Shown here in pieces: positions 1-5,806 of a stretch of 10,483 nt of DNA. The stretch is from an uncultured Lachnospiraceae bacterium. Lineage in GTDB: Bacteria > Bacillota > Clostridia > Lachnospirales > Lachnospiraceae. A program made the position numbers and the translations under genes. Numbering within the stretch: the first letter of the stretch is position 1; each line of letters opens with the position of its first letter. The DNA lies in contig CANTGP010000078.1 in NCBI GenBank assembly GCA_947653315.1, positions 1 through 10,483 on the forward strand, given 5' to 3'. The notes under the pieces were generated by a model. The model had not been told where the DNA came from. It saw only the letters and a program-made list of their open reading frames with translations, and did not search any database.

Positions 1-224
1 TAGAAACCTCCAGCCGAAAAAAGTGCACGGAAAACCGGGACAGGCAGTTGCGCTGTTGCCGGCCACTAAAAAAACTCACACACGGGCGTCCGCCCCCCAA
101 CACAACATTCAGGCGGAACTGTTGCGAATTAGGTGAAAAAGTTCCCGTACCCTCTTGCATTCTTCCACAAAAAGCGTTTAAATAGTAATGAATCTATTTA
201 AGCAAAAGCGAGGTCAAAACAACC
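1..224. other. Gene-free region upstream of asnA, window edge
   Basis: No credible coding region lies here. The right part holds the asnA ribosome binding site and an AT-rich palindrome, listed separately. At the far left, the minus strand reads GGAGGT at positions 11-6, a good Shine-Dalgarno sequence pointing out of the window. A divergent gene may therefore begin just beyond position 1, which would make this a shared divergent promoter region; that is inference. I looked for the T-box core (AGGGUGGNACCGCG-like), a common control element for amino-acid genes in Firmicutes, and did not find it on either strand. Confidence 0.5.
178..201. promoter_or_regulatory. AT-rich palindrome before asnA, possible operator
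   Basis: TTAAATAG (178-185) and CTATTTAA (194-201) are perfect 8-bp inverted repeats around an 8-base spacer. A further G-C pair and a G-T wobble (176-177 with 202-203) extend the stem to ten pairs if transcribed. The element lies 23 bp before the asnA start codon and just upstream of its ribosome binding site. It overlaps a weak candidate -10 (TTAAAT, 178-183) spaced 17 bp from a weak TTGCAT at 155-160. The position suits a repressor operator or a structure in the mRNA leader. It has no U-tract, so it is a poor terminator. The repeat is seen directly; the function is inferred. Confidence 0.4.
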
Positions 225-1235
225 ATGAATCATTTTGTAATACCCAAGGATTATAAGTCGGCATTGAATCTGCACGACACACAAATCGGTATCAAAACCG
301 TCAAGGATTTCTTCCAAAACCTGCTTGCCGAACGGCTGAATCTTTTACGCGTATCGGCGCCTCTGTTCGTTACCCCCGGTTCCGGATTAAACGACAACTT
401 AAACGGCGTGGAACGTCCGGTTACGTTCGGCATCCGCGAGCAGGAAGACGCGCAGGCGGAAATCGTCCATTCCCTTGCCAAATGGAAACGCTACGCACTG
501 CAGAAATACGGTTTTGCCATAGGGGAAGGACTCTACACGGACATGAGCGCCATCCGGCGGGACGAGGACACGGATAATATCCATTCCATTTATGTGGACC
601 AGTGGGACTGGGAAAAAATCATTACCAGGGAAGATCGCAACCTTGATACCTTAAAGGACGTGGTACGTACCGTTTACAAGGTACTGCGCAAAACGGAAAA
701 GTACCTTGCCATCCAATACGATTACATAGAGGAAATCCTTCCCCATGATATTTTCTTCATCACCACAAAAGAACTGGAAGAAATGTTTCCCGAATACAGT
801 CCGAAAGAACGGGAATATTACATCAGCAAGGCAAAAGGCGCCGTCTGCATCATGCAGATTGGCGATTTACTGGAATCCGGTGAAAAGCACGACGGTCGGG
901 CGCCGGATTATGACGACTGGGCGTTAAACGCGGATATCGTTGTTTATTATCCGGTTTTGGACATCGCACTGGAACTTTCCTCCATGGGAATCCGCGTGGA
1001 CAAAGAATCCCTGCTGTCCCAGTTGGAAAAAGCCGGCTGCCCGGAACGCGCCAACCTGCCGTTCCAGCAATCCATTATTAAGGAAGAACTTCCTTACACC
1101 ATCGGCGGCGGCATCGGCCAGTCGCGGATTTGTATGTTTTTCCTGCGCAAAGCACATATCGGCGAAGTCCAGTGCTCCCTTTGGCCGGAAGATGTCATGA
1201 AAGAGGCAAAAGACGCAGGGCTCCAACTTTTGTAA
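225..1235 (+). CDS. asnA: Aspartate--ammonia ligase (asparagine synthetase A)
   Basis: AsnA makes asparagine from aspartate, ammonia and ATP (releasing AMP and pyrophosphate) in the cytoplasm. It is the ammonia-dependent enzyme, unlike glutamine-using AsnB. The 336-residue product is full length for the family (E. coli about 330) and is a single domain related to class II aminoacyl-tRNA synthetases. Diagnostic segments are present: VTFGIREQEDAQAEIVHSLA (residues 66-85), the synthetase-like AIRRDE (109-114), VDQWDWEK (124-131), and the C-terminal glycine-rich ATP-binding motif GGGIGQSR (294-301) with its conserved arginine. The ATG at 225 follows GAGGT (210-214) by ten bases, and the product begins at the usual place with a short lead into the family's conserved Asp-Thr-Gln region. 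The gene is alone on its strand and converges with the EamA gene. Nothing appears truncated. Identification is confident; only the regulation is open. Confidence 0.97.
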   Translation: MNHFVIPKDYKSALNLHDTQIGIKTVKDFFQNLLAERLNLLRVSAPLFVTPGSGLNDNLNGVERPVTFGIREQEDAQAEIVHSLAKWKRYALQKYGFAIGEGLYTDMSAIRRDEDTDNIHSIYVDQWDWEKIITREDRNLDTLKDVVRTVYKVLRKTEKYLAIQYDYIEEILPHDIFFITTKELEEMFPEYSPKEREYYISKAKGAVCIMQIGDLLESGEKHDGRAPDYDDWALNADIVVYYPVLDIALELSSMGIRVDKESLLSQLEKAGCPERANLPFQQSIIKEELPYTIGGGIGQSRICMFFLRKAHIGEVQCSLWPEDVMKEAKDAGLQLL

Positions 1236-1288
1236 CATGCATCCGGCGCAGGAAACAAATCAAAACGCAGGCGCTTTGTTCGTTTCCT

Positions 1289-1312
1289 ATAAACTGTAAT
1301 ATAAACTGTAAT
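1289..1312. repeat. 12-bp tandem direct duplication
   Basis: ATAAACTGTAAT occurs twice back to back (1289-1300 and 1301-1312) with no mismatch. It is most simply a replication-slippage duplication in non-coding DNA. No further copy was seen in the window, so there is no sign of an iteron or CRISPR-like array. Confidence 0.85.
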
Positions 1313-1351
1313 AACAAAAACAGAAAATTGGCGGCGTTCACCGCACACAAC

Positions 1352-1399
1352 GGAAACGGGGCAAATGTGCATACAAACATGCACACTTGCCCCGTTTCC
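1352..1399 (-). terminator. Long stem-loop, probable bidirectional terminator
   Basis: Two 21-base arms (1352-1372 and 1379-1399) pair around a 6-base loop. The only mismatch is at 1365/1386. In plus-strand RNA it is an A-C clash, while in minus-strand RNA it becomes a permitted U-G pair, so the fully paired form belongs to the minus-strand transcript. The stem begins eight bases after the stop codon of the EamA gene, which fits the end of the MATE-EamA unit. It also lies downstream of asnA and could stop that transcript. Neither side has a strong U-run (only three T's within the arm end), so it may act partly by blocking the facing transcript or by protecting mRNA 3' ends. Confidence 0.6.
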
Positions 1400-1407
1400 C
1401 GCGGGAA

Positions 1408-1821
1408 TCATAAAACCATGCACAACGTTCCCGCACCAATCAATATACAGCCAACCAGCGACTTAACCGTAAATTGCTCATGAAGGAATAAAAATGCCAG
1501 CAAAAGGGTAATCACGACACTCAGCTTATCGACGGGCACTACCTTAGAGGCTTCCCCTATCTGCAATGCCCGGTAATAGCAAAGCCATGACGCCCCGGTT
1601 GCCAGTCCGGAAAGAATCAGGAAAATCCAGCTCTTTTTACCAATCTCCGCCAATCCGCCCTGGGTATTGGTCAAAAATACCATTCCCCATGACAGAATAA
1701 CAACCACAACCGTCCGTATTGCCGTGGCAAGGTTTGAATTAACGCCTTCGATACCGATTTTAGCCAGTATGGACGTTAATGCCGCAAACAATGCAGACAG
1801 TATTGCAAACAAAAACCACAT
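1408..1821 (-). CDS. Half-size EamA/DMT-family membrane transporter
   Basis: This is a small integral membrane protein of the drug/metabolite transporter (EamA) superfamily; the substrate cannot be read from the sequence. About five hydrophobic segments cover nearly the whole chain, starting with WFLFAILSALFAALTSILAK. The C-terminal part has the typical EamA pattern: YYRALQIGEASKVVPVDKLS, then an LHEQFT turn, then a last helix with GCILIGAGTL. Most family members have ten helices in two EamA repeats. This one has a single repeat (137 residues) and probably works as a dimer. I chose the ATG at 1821 because AGGAGG (1836-1831) is nine bases upstream. An in-frame ATG at 1827 has only three bases of spacing, but would add just Met-Tyr. 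The gene starts 31 bp after the MATE stop codon on the same strand, so the two are probably co-transcribed. Confidence 0.88.
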   Translation of the reverse strand: MWFLFAILSALFAALTSILAKIGIEGVNSNLATAIRTVVVVILSWGMVFLTNTQGGLAEIGKKSWIFLILSGLATGASWLCYYRALQIGEASKVVPVDKLSVVITLLLAFLFLHEQFTVKSLVGCILIGAGTLCMVL

Positions 1822-1852
1822 ATACATCTGCCTCCTATCCTACCTGTCAATC

Positions 1853-3169
1853 CTAAAGTTTTAATCTCCGGTAAAACACCACCGACATCACCGCCGCCAC
1901 ACACCATCCCACAGGCCAGGACAGCCATATCCCGACGGAACCGAATACACCGGACAGCACGAATGCCAGCACCACCCGCAGCACCAAATCGGTAAATGTG
2001 GAAGCCATAAACTGCCGCATCGCCCCGGCGCCGCGCAGCACACCGTCCGCCAGCAGCTTTACCGATATCACCAGGTAAAAAGGCGACACAATCCCCAAAA
2101 AAACCATTCCCGTAGACAGCGCCATCTTGCTTTCCCCTCCCATAAACAGCCGTACCATTCCTTCCCGGAACAGGAAAAATGCCACGAAGAAGACTGCCAC
2201 CACCATAACGGTCATTTGGATGCCCGCGCGGAACCCTTCCCGGACCCTTCCGCCCTTTCCGGCTCCCAAATTCTGCGCCGCAAAATTGGAAATCCCGTTC
2301 CCAAGCGTGGTAAAACTGGTGATTGCAAACGTATTAAGTTTTACCGCCGCCGAATACCCGGCAATCACGGAAGAACCGTAACTGTTTACCAAACCCTGGA
2401 TGAAAATATTTCCCACCGACACAAAGCTCTGCTGTAAAATGGAAGGAACCGCAATCTGGCCGATTCTCCGCAGCATTTCCCAGGAAAAAAGCATGCTTCC
2501 ACCTTCCGTTTTCACCCCGTCCAGCCTTTTTTTCATGGTAAGCAGCGCCAACACACAAGCAATCCCCTGCGCCGCAAACGTCGCCCACGCCACGCCCGCA
2601 ACCCCCCAGCCGCAAACCGCCACAAAAATATAATCCAGCAAAATATTTCCGATGGAAGACGCAATCAGGAAATAAAGCGGCGTCCTGGAATCCCCCAGCG
2701 CCGAAAAAATACCGGTAGCCACATTATACAGAAACAAGAACGTGAATCCGCCGATATAAATCCCAAGATAAAGCGCCCCGTCCGCAAAAATATTCTCCGG
2801 CGTGCGTATCACCGCCATCAGTCCCCCGGTCCCCAAAAGCCCTGCCGCCGTCAGTACCACGGACAGGACAAAAGCGGTAACCAGCGTCGTATACACCGCC
2901 GTTTTCATCTCCTTATATTTTTTTGCCCCAAACAGATTGGAAATCACCACCGAACACCCGATGTTACTCCCCACCGCAATCGCCATGAAAATCATCGTAA
3001 CCGGATAGGAAGCCCCCACCGCCGCCAACGCGTCTTCTCCCGCGAACCGCCCTGCAATGATACTGTCCGCAATATTATACAACTGCTGGAAAATCACGCT
3101 CACAAACATGGGAATCGTAAACTGCCACAACACCCGTTTTGAAGGCCCCTCCGTCAAATCCTTAACCAT
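1853..3169 (-). CDS. MATE family efflux transporter
   Basis: This is a multidrug and toxic-compound extrusion exporter of the inner membrane, driven by a Na+ or H+ gradient in known members. At 438 residues it is full length, with about twelve hydrophobic segments and the internal two-fold repeat of the family. The first half opens with IPMFVSVIFQQLYNIADSII (residues 19-38) and the second with VPSILQQSFVSVGNIFIQGL (241-260). Each half continues to a matching cytoplasmic loop, NLFGAKKYKEMKTA (78-91) and NLGAGKGGRVREG (300-312), and then to GIFSALGDSRTP and GVLRGAGAMRQ. Which cation or drug is used cannot be told. The start at 3169 has AAAGGAG about twelve bases upstream, a little long; an ATG at 3180 is out of frame. 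The gene heads a unit with the EamA gene and diverges from the LysR regulator, which probably controls it. Confidence 0.94.
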   Translation of the reverse strand: MVKDLTEGPSKRVLWQFTIPMFVSVIFQQLYNIADSIIAGRFAGEDALAAVGASYPVTMIFMAIAVGSNIGCSVVISNLFGAKKYKEMKTAVYTTLVTAFVLSVVLTAAGLLGTGGLMAVIRTPENIFADGALYLGIYIGGFTFLFLYNVATGIFSALGDSRTPLYFLIASSIGNILLDYIFVAVCGWGVAGVAWATFAAQGIACVLALLTMKKRLDGVKTEGGSMLFSWEMLRRIGQIAVPSILQQSFVSVGNIFIQGLVNSYGSSVIAGYSAAVKLNTFAITSFTTLGNGISNFAAQNLGAGKGGRVREGFRAGIQMTVMVVAVFFVAFFLFREGMVRLFMGGESKMALSTGMVFLGIVSPFYLVISVKLLADGVLRGAGAMRQFMASTFTDLVLRVVLAFVLSGVFGSVGIWLSWPVGWCVAAVMSVVFYRRLKL

Positions 3170-3232
3170 ACCGCCGTCATACTCCTTTCCAAACGAAATG
3201 ATCTCTCCCGCTTTACACCCCAGCCTCCAAGT

Positions 3233-3261
3233 ATTATACTACTTTTAAATACATAAATAAA
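3233..3261 (-). promoter_or_regulatory. Predicted sigma-A promoter of the MATE-EamA unit
   Basis: On the minus strand a perfect TATAAT lies at 3238-3233. The hexamer 17 bp upstream (3261-3256) reads TTTATT and matches the -35 consensus at only three of six positions. A strong -10 with a weak -35 is typical of a promoter that needs an activator. The predicted start site is near 3226, giving a leader of about 57 bases before the MATE start codon. Confidence 0.6.
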
Positions 3262-3281
3262 ATTAATATTTATTACTTTAT

Positions 3282-3300
3282 CCATAGAAACTGCCTATGG
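3282..3300. promoter_or_regulatory. LysR-type regulator box (T-N11-A)
   Basis: CCATAG (3282-3287) and CTATGG (3295-3300) are perfect inverted repeats around a 7-base spacer, giving ATAG-N7-CTAT and exactly the T-N11-A core of LysR-family binding sites. The box lies 39 bp before the regulator's start codon. Its centre (3291) falls 65 bp upstream of the MATE start site predicted from the TATAAT element. Centring near -65 at the controlled promoter is the known geometry for this family. The sequence and spacing are seen; binding is inferred. Confidence 0.7.
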
Positions 3301-3327
3301 TAATTGTCCAATCCCCACCCGCAGAAG

Positions 3328-3334
3328 AAAGGAG
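3328..3334 (+). promoter_or_regulatory. Ribosome binding site fixing the LysR regulator start
   Basis: AAAGGAG ends five bases before the ATG at 3340. It decides in favour of that ATG over an in-frame TTG at 3304. The TTG has no ribosome binding site, and its extra twelve residues would precede the conserved N-terminal helix of the LysR domain. Confidence 0.85.
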
Positions 3335-3339
3335 CCTCC

Positions 3340-4239
3340 ATGTCCGTCAGTTTTGATTCCTACAAAATATTCTACCACGTTGCCAAACAAGGCAACATCA
3401 CTGCCGCCGCCCGCACCCTCTACCTTTCCCAGCCCACGGTCAGCCAATGCATCCGCAACATGGAAAAAGAGTTAAACTGCACCCTGTTTTGCCGTTCCAA
3501 AAAGGGTGTAACCTTAACTCCCGAAGGAGAACTGCTTTACCGCCATGTTTCCGTCGCCTGCAAACACCTGTGGGAAGCCGAAAACGAGTTAAGCGCCCTT
3601 ATGAAACTCACCGACGGAACCGTCCGCATCGGTGCCACCGGAACCACGCTGCACCACTACCTCCTGCCCCATTTAAAACAGTTTAAGGAAAATTATCCCC
3701 ACATCAAACTGAAAATTTCCAATAATAATACCCCCGCCACCTTAAAGGCGCTGGATACGGGGCTGATTGATTTTGCCATCATCGTCGCGGCAGCCGAACC
3801 CCTGAACGCTTACCGGGTTTATCCGCTCACCGAATTCCAGGATATCCTGATTGGCGGTCCCAAATATGCCGGACTGTGCTCCACCCCCCTGTCCATACAG
3901 GATTTGTGCACTTACCCGCTCATCTGCATGGAACCGACTTCCGTTACGCGGCAGTTTTTGGAACATTTCTTCCTTTCCCACGGGGCCGTTCTTGCACCGG
4001 ATATCGAACTGGAAACCGTGGATTTGATTACTCCCATGGCGGAAAATAACCTCGGTATCGGTTTCGTACCGTTTGACTTTGCCAGTCAAAAACTGCGGGA
4101 AGGGAAAATTTTCCGGCTTTCCCTCCGGGAAACCCTTCCGCCCCGCCGCATCTGTCTCGTATTGTCCGGGGAACATCCCCTGTCCAAAGCCGCCGGATTG
4201 TTTACATCCCTCTTATGCCAAAACCGCAAAACGGAATAA
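3340..4239 (+). CDS. LysR-family transcriptional regulator
   Basis: This is a DNA-binding regulator of 299 residues, the usual LysR length, acting as a dimer or tetramer in known members. The N-terminal winged helix-turn-helix spans about residues 5-64: FYHVAKQGNITAAARTLYLS (11-30), then the recognition-helix motif QPTVSQCIRNMEKEL (31-45) and the wing around RSKKGVTLTPEGE (52-64). A linker helix follows. From about residue 93 the chain forms the two-lobed effector-binding domain, with TVRIGAT (94-100), LDTGLIDFAII (138-148) and the late NLGIGFVPFDFA (237-248). The ligand is unknown. It diverges from the MATE-EamA unit and has a T-N11-A box in the shared promoter, so that unit and its own gene are the likely targets. 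It converges with gltD, unlike Bacillus GltC, which diverges from glutamate synthase, so I do not call it gltC. Confidence 0.95.
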   Translation: MSVSFDSYKIFYHVAKQGNITAAARTLYLSQPTVSQCIRNMEKELNCTLFCRSKKGVTLTPEGELLYRHVSVACKHLWEAENELSALMKLTDGTVRIGATGTTLHHYLLPHLKQFKENYPHIKLKISNNNTPATLKALDTGLIDFAIIVAAAEPLNAYRVYPLTEFQDILIGGPKYAGLCSTPLSIQDLCTYPLICMEPTSVTRQFLEHFFLSHGAVLAPDIELETVDLITPMAENNLGIGFVPFDFASQKLREGKIFRLSLRETLPPRRICLVLSGEHPLSKAAGLFTSLLCQNRKTE

Positions 4240-4268
4240 GCGGACCATCTCCCGGTCCGCTTATTCCG
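4232..4268 (-). terminator. gltBD terminator hairpin overlapping the lysR stop codon
   Basis: A perfect 15-bp stem (4232-4246 with 4254-4268) surrounds a 7-base loop. In the minus direction the stem starts 13 bases after the gltD stop codon and is followed by TTTTGCGGTTTT, a fair U-rich tract, so it fits an intrinsic terminator for gltBD. The left arm contains the TAA stop codon of the LysR gene (4237-4239). In the plus direction no U-run follows, so for that gene it is a weaker terminator or an mRNA 3'-end stabiliser. Confidence 0.8.
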
Positions 4269-4281
4269 CCAAATACCCGCA

Positions 4282-5775
4282 CTACTGCACCATAAGATTG
4301 CTGTACCCCATCAGACTTTCGTCCACCGCCCGCGCCGCTTCCCTGCCTTCCCGGATGGCCCATACCACCAAAGACTGCCCTCTGTGCATGTCGCCTGCCA
4401 CAAATACGTTTTTCGCCGTGGTTTCATAGGCTCCCGCCACGGTTTTCACGTTTGTCCTCCCGTCCAATTCCACCTTAAAGGCATCCGCCACATACTTTTG
4501 GGTTCCCAAAAAACCCGCCGCAATTAATACGATTTCCGCCGGAAGCGTCTGCTCGCTTCCCGCCACTTCCTTCATCACCATGCGTCCCGTGGCTTCCTCT
4601 TTTTCCCATGCCAGCTTTACGGTTTTAACCGCTTTCAGGCTGCCGTTCTTATCTTTTACAAATTCCTTTACCGTGGTCTCATAGATGCGCGGATCATGAC
4701 CGAATACCGCGATGGCTTCCTCCTGGCCGTAATCCGTTTTGCATACTTTCGGCCACTCCGGCCACGGATTGTTCTCCGCCCTTGTATCCGGCGCTTTCGG
4801 CATCATTTCGATTTGGGTCACGGATTTAGCGCCGTGGCGGATGACCGTACCCACACAGTCGTTTCCCGTGTCGCCCCCGCCGATGATGACCACGTTCTTA
4901 TCCTTGGCGTTTACGTATTTCCCGTCCTCAAAATGGGAATCCAAAAGACTTTTCGTATTCGCCTTCAGGAAATCCACGGCAAAATAAATCCCTTTGGCAT
5001 CCCTGCCTGCCGCCTGGATATCCCTGGGATTGGAGGAACCGCAGGCTAACACCACCTTATGGTATTCTTTTAACAGCGCTTCCGCCTTCACGTCCTTTCC
5101 CACATCCAATCCGGTGAGAAAGGTCACGCCTTCTTCCTCCATGATTTTCACCTTGCGTTCCACAATCTTCTTCTCCAGCTTCATGTTCGGTATTCCGTAC
5201 ATTAACAGACCGCCGATTCGGTCGGAGCGTTCATATACCGTCACCGAATGTCCCCGTTTGTTCAACTGGTCCGCCACCGCCAAGCCCGCCGGGCCGCTTC
5301 CTACCACCGCGACCCTTTTTCCCGTGCGGACTTTGGGCGGCTTCGCCGCCGCGTACCCTTCCGCATAGGCATGCTCAATAATCGCATACTCGTTTTCCTT
5401 CGTGGCCACAGGCTCCCCGTTCAGCCCGCAGGTACACGCCGCCTCGCATAATGCCGGACAGACCCGCGAAGTAAACTCCGGGAAACTGTTCGTCTTCTTT
5501 AAGCGGTTATACGCCTGTTTCCAGTTGCCCGTATATACCAAATCGTTCCACTCCGGCACCAGGTTATGCAGCGGGCATCCCGAAGTCATCCCGCAGATAT
5601 TCATGCCCGCCTGGCAGAACGGCACCCCGCACTCCATGCACCTTGCCCCCTGCATCTGCTGCTTCTCCAGCGGCAGGTGCTCATGGAATTCGTTAAAGTC
5701 CTTAATCCTTTCCTTCGGCTCCGCCGCCTTGGAAACTTCCCTTTTATAATCCATAAACCCCGTCGGTTTTCCCAT
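4282..5775 (-). CDS. gltD: Glutamate synthase [NADPH] small subunit
   Basis: GltD is the electron-input subunit of NADPH glutamate synthase. It takes electrons from NADPH to FAD and passes them through iron-sulphur clusters to FMN on GltB. The 497 residues match the Firmicutes small subunit in length and layout. The N-terminal cluster domain has cysteines at 46, 49, 54, 61 and 67, with GVPFCQAG and GCPLHNLVPEWNDLV between and after them, and a second group at 106, 110, 114 and 116 (RVCPALCEAACTCGL). The FAD Rossmann motif is VVGSGPAGLA (157-166). The NADPH motif is VVIIGGGDTGNDC (295-307). The C-terminal FAD segment is GDMHRGQSLVVWAIREGREA (461-480). The start ATG has AAAGGAG about 11 bases upstream. 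The gene follows gltB by 31 bp on the same strand and is the last gene of the operon. Bacillus names this subunit gltB. Confidence 0.97.
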   Translation of the reverse strand: MGKPTGFMDYKREVSKAAEPKERIKDFNEFHEHLPLEKQQMQGARCMECGVPFCQAGMNICGMTSGCPLHNLVPEWNDLVYTGNWKQAYNRLKKTNSFPEFTSRVCPALCEAACTCGLNGEPVATKENEYAIIEHAYAEGYAAAKPPKVRTGKRVAVVGSGPAGLAVADQLNKRGHSVTVYERSDRIGGLLMYGIPNMKLEKKIVERKVKIMEEEGVTFLTGLDVGKDVKAEALLKEYHKVVLACGSSNPRDIQAAGRDAKGIYFAVDFLKANTKSLLDSHFEDGKYVNAKDKNVVIIGGGDTGNDCVGTVIRHGAKSVTQIEMMPKAPDTRAENNPWPEWPKVCKTDYGQEEAIAVFGHDPRIYETTVKEFVKDKNGSLKAVKTVKLAWEKEEATGRMVMKEVAGSEQTLPAEIVLIAAGFLGTQKYVADAFKVELDGRTNVKTVAGAYETTAKNVFVAGDMHRGQSLVVWAIREGREAARAVDESLMGYSNLMVQ

Positions 5776-5806
5776 TTCTCCCTACACTCCTTTCCCTTCC
5801 CGGAAT

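Larger units (their letters stand above)
1236..1407. other. Convergent intergenic region between asnA and EamA gene
   Basis: The 172 bp between the stop codons of the two facing genes hold no coding sequence. Present are an imperfect inverted repeat just after asnA, a 12-bp tandem duplication and a long stem-loop close to the transporter stop codon. The imperfect repeat pairs AGGAAAC at 1250-1256 with GTTTCCT at 1282-1288, with further broken pairing inside. It has no U-tract behind it on the plus strand, so it is at best a weak asnA terminator. Confidence 0.6.
3170..3339. promoter_or_regulatory. Divergent promoter region between MATE gene and lysR-type gene
   Basis: This 170-bp region serves two divergent genes. 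Positions 3241-3281 are very AT-rich, unlike the coding DNA on either side. It contains a perfect -10 element for the MATE gene and a LysR-type box, both listed separately. A candidate -10 for the regulator, TATGGT (3296-3301), overlaps the right half of the box. That arrangement would allow the regulator to repress its own transcription, but its -35 is poor and this part is inference. Confidence 0.7.

Noticed and set aside
1..224. T-box or other amino-acid riboswitch before asnA
   Set aside because: The T-box antiterminator core is absent on both strands and no terminator with a U-run precedes the gene.
1289..1312. Start of a CRISPR-like or iteron array
   Set aside because: There are only two copies, directly abutting with no spacer, and no further copies nearby. 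A slippage duplication is simpler.
924..1423. Minus-strand open frames overlapping the end of asnA
   Set aside because: They are antisense to conserved asnA codons, including the GGGIGQSR motif, and show no domain or ribosome binding site.
3304..3339. TTG start of the LysR regulator
   Set aside because: There is no ribosome binding site before it, while AAAGGAG is five bases from the ATG at 3340, and the family's helix-turn-helix begins just after that ATG.
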